This document shows, one piece after another, positions 21,392 to 22,516 of a DNA stretch of 22,516 nucleotides (its first letter is position 1; every line of letters begins with the position of its first letter). Under the pieces are notes generated by a model. The model was not told the DNA's origin, ran no database searches, and was given only the letters and a program-made list of their open reading frames with translations. The translations under genes were made by a program, and so were the position numbers. The DNA is from a virus, in IMG/VR virus record IMGVR_UViG_3300006641_000199, positions 1 to 22,516 of that record. One strand, written 5' to 3'.

Positions 21392-21410
21392 TTATAGCTC
21401 TATTATCCAT
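21389..21410 (+). repeat. 22-nt element, copy 2 of the inverted pair
   Basis: This is identical to the minus strand of 1103-1124. It begins at a stop codon and lies 70 nt upstream of the next start, as the other copy does on the opposite strand nearly 20 kb away. Confidence 0.75.
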
Positions 21411-21480
21411 TCTTAAGTATTTATATCTTTTATTTATTGTTTTTTAATACATAGTTTTATGTATAGAAAACAGTAAACAC

Positions 21481-21735
21481 TTGTTATATCAATTACCCAA
21501 TGGTAAAGTTATAGAAATTAGCACAGAGCAATTCGTAGAAATGTCTGACGAAGAGCTAGAGTATCTTATTGCTTATAATTATGGCGATGCTCAAGAAAAT
21601 CCATGGTTTGGGTCAGTGTTGGTAAAACAAGTAAAAGAAGAATACTATGAAGAAATTCCTCCTGATTTAACAGAAGTGCCTGAAGATGATAAAATAAACT
21701 TCTTAGACATTGATTATCAGGCAGAAGACGAATAA
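21481..21735 (+). CDS. Small acidic phage protein (TTG start)
   Basis: The 84-residue protein reads MLYQLPNGKVIEISTEQFVE, continuing with SDEELEYLIAYNYGDAQENP. There is no ATG or GTG between the in-frame stop at 21445 and the conserved-looking core, so TTG at 21481 is the probable start. The short beta hairpin YQLPNGKVIEIS followed by an acidic helix and a flexible C-terminus suggests a small regulator or inhibitor-like protein; related small 'LPNGK.IEIS..QFL.MSDEEL' proteins may occur in other marine Bacteroidota phages. A terminator follows. Confidence 0.7.
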   Translation: MLYQLPNGKVIEISTEQFVEMSDEELEYLIAYNYGDAQENPWFGSVLVKQVKEEYYEEIPPDLTEVPEDDKINFLDIDYQAEDE

Positions 21736-21758
21736 AAATTTTATAAATTTTAATGACG

Positions 21759-21782
21759 CCTCAGCAATAGCTGGGGTTTTTT
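21759..21782 (+). terminator. Intrinsic terminator
   Basis: CCTCAGC-AATA-GCTGGGG (7 bp, one G-U) is followed by six T residues. Confidence 0.88.
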
Positions 21783-21819
21783 ATTTTAATCAAATCGCAA
21801 ATCAAAAAACAAATCAAGT

Positions 21820-22299
21820 ATGAACACAAAAGTGATCGTAACAGCAGATGAAAATGGAAACGTTATTGGTGTATCCAAGAACAACCCAGAATTTGGCTAC
21901 ATTCGTGTAGAACAGACAGCTCCAATGGTAACAGATAAGGGCTGGTTAAAGATTAGTAAAAGATCAAGCCTTATTAAAGGTAGAGTAGAAGATTTACAAG
22001 TATTAAACTATACAGCAGGTCAAGTATTGCCTGGTACAATTGTAGTTAAAGAATCTCTTATGCCATTTAATACAGAAAATCCTGATCGTGATCTTAAGAT
22101 TGCAGGAGAAACTGGTGTTGTATGTCGTATTGATGATCAACCAATTTATCGTCAGACTTTCTATACAACAAATCCAAACAGCTATGATGAGTTGATTACA
22201 CACGATAATACTGAAGAAATTCGTGAAGTTCAAGCAGCTCAAAAAGCTATGTCTAAAATTACAAGACGTAGTGATAAGACAGAAGTAGCTGAATTGTAA
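21820..22299 (+). CDS. Hypothetical protein flanked by terminators
   Basis: The 159-residue protein begins MNTKVIVTADENGNVIGVSK. It looks beta-rich over the first 130 residues (FGYIRVEQTAPMVTDKGWLK, then GQVLPGTIVVKESLMPF, then TGVVCRIDDQPIYRQTFY). A helical acidic tail (EEIREVQAAQKAMSKI) follows. The strand-rich body could be an OB-type fold, which would allow single-stranded DNA binding, but I see no diagnostic residues. It is a monocistronic unit between two strong terminators, often a sign of high expression. Confidence 0.75.
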   Translation: MNTKVIVTADENGNVIGVSKNNPEFGYIRVEQTAPMVTDKGWLKISKRSSLIKGRVEDLQVLNYTAGQVLPGTIVVKESLMPFNTENPDRDLKIAGETGVVCRIDDQPIYRQTFYTTNPNSYDELITHDNTEEIREVQAAQKAMSKITRRSDKTEVAEL

Positions 22300-22322
22300 T
22301 AAGCTATACTAACCCCAACCAT

Positions 22323-22356
22323 AGAGGGCCCACCTAGTGTGGGCTCTCTTTTTTTT
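22323..22356 (+). terminator. Strong intrinsic terminator
   Basis: An 11-bp GC-rich stem (22323-22333 with 22339-22349, loop CTAGT, one G-U) is followed by eight T residues. Confidence 0.92.
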
Positions 22357-22374
22357 AACTCCAATTAAATTCAA

Positions 22375-22516
22375 ATGAATCCAAACAAAACTATCTCAGC
22401 AAACTCTAAAGGTATTACGATAACATTTGGAGATGTAAACAAACACAAATTTGTTTATTATAATAACAACGATGTTGTTAAAAACATACAAGTTCATGGA
22501 AAAAACATGTATCAAA
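22375..22516 (+). CDS. Hypothetical protein, 5' end only
   Basis: An ATG frame runs off the right edge. The visible 47 residues begin MNPNKTISANSKGITITFGD and continue VNKHKFVYYNNNDVVKNIQV. It is Asn/Lys-rich with beta-strand character. No function can be assigned from this fragment. Confidence 0.6.
   Translation, partial: MNPNKTISANSKGITITFGDVNKHKFVYYNNNDVVKNIQVHGKNMYQ

Overview
The window is most likely part of a tailed dsDNA phage genome infecting a member of the Bacteroidota. The left 12.2 kb is a leftward virion and packaging operon. Its order is RyR-domain protein, two small proteins, GNAT acetyltransferase, winged-helix protein, IHF/HU-like protein, Cys-rich protein, PD-(D/E)XK nuclease, PhoH ATPase, small proteins, large terminase, portal and scaffold-like protein. 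This set and the protein sizes (734-residue-class terminase, 916-residue portal) recall crAss-like phages and relatives such as Cellulophaga podoviruses. A promoter of the Bacteroidota form TTTG-N19-TAnnTTTG lies just upstream of the operon. Lipoproteins with a short leader ending in Cys, AT-rich ribosome-binding regions without Shine-Dalgarno, and a tmRNA with the TTTGACAGC 5' signature point the same way.

The right 10 kb is transcribed rightward and is accessory. Short, mostly unrecognised genes (50-190 residues) alternate with long gene-free stretches. The protein part includes a phage-conserved 'FLGMDHSW' protein, a DUF1287-like putative wall-hydrolase lipoprotein, a winged-helix protein, and several small lipoproteins and membrane proteins. 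Strong intrinsic terminators punctuate this half (12.74, 12.97, 15.9, 17.4, 19.14, 21.77 and 22.34 kb).

The gene-free stretches are not empty. They encode RNA: a canonical tRNA-Arg(UCU); a complete tmRNA of about 464 nt with an unusually long tag frame; a tRNA-like gene whose anticodon loop is interrupted by about 50 nt containing two hairpins; a geometrically perfect cloverleaf with a UGU anticodon but no canonical D- or T-loop sequence; a very large structured RNA of about 0.9 kb with six GNRA-capped hairpins, resembling GOLLD/ROOL-type giant phage RNAs in size and setting; and at least three further structured RNA candidates of 200-270 nt. This RNA-rich region (13.0-19.15 kb) is the most unusual part of the window. 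Its plausible role is to modify or protect translation during infection, but that is inference. All helices were found by eye. Covariation, expression and covariance-model searches were not possible here.
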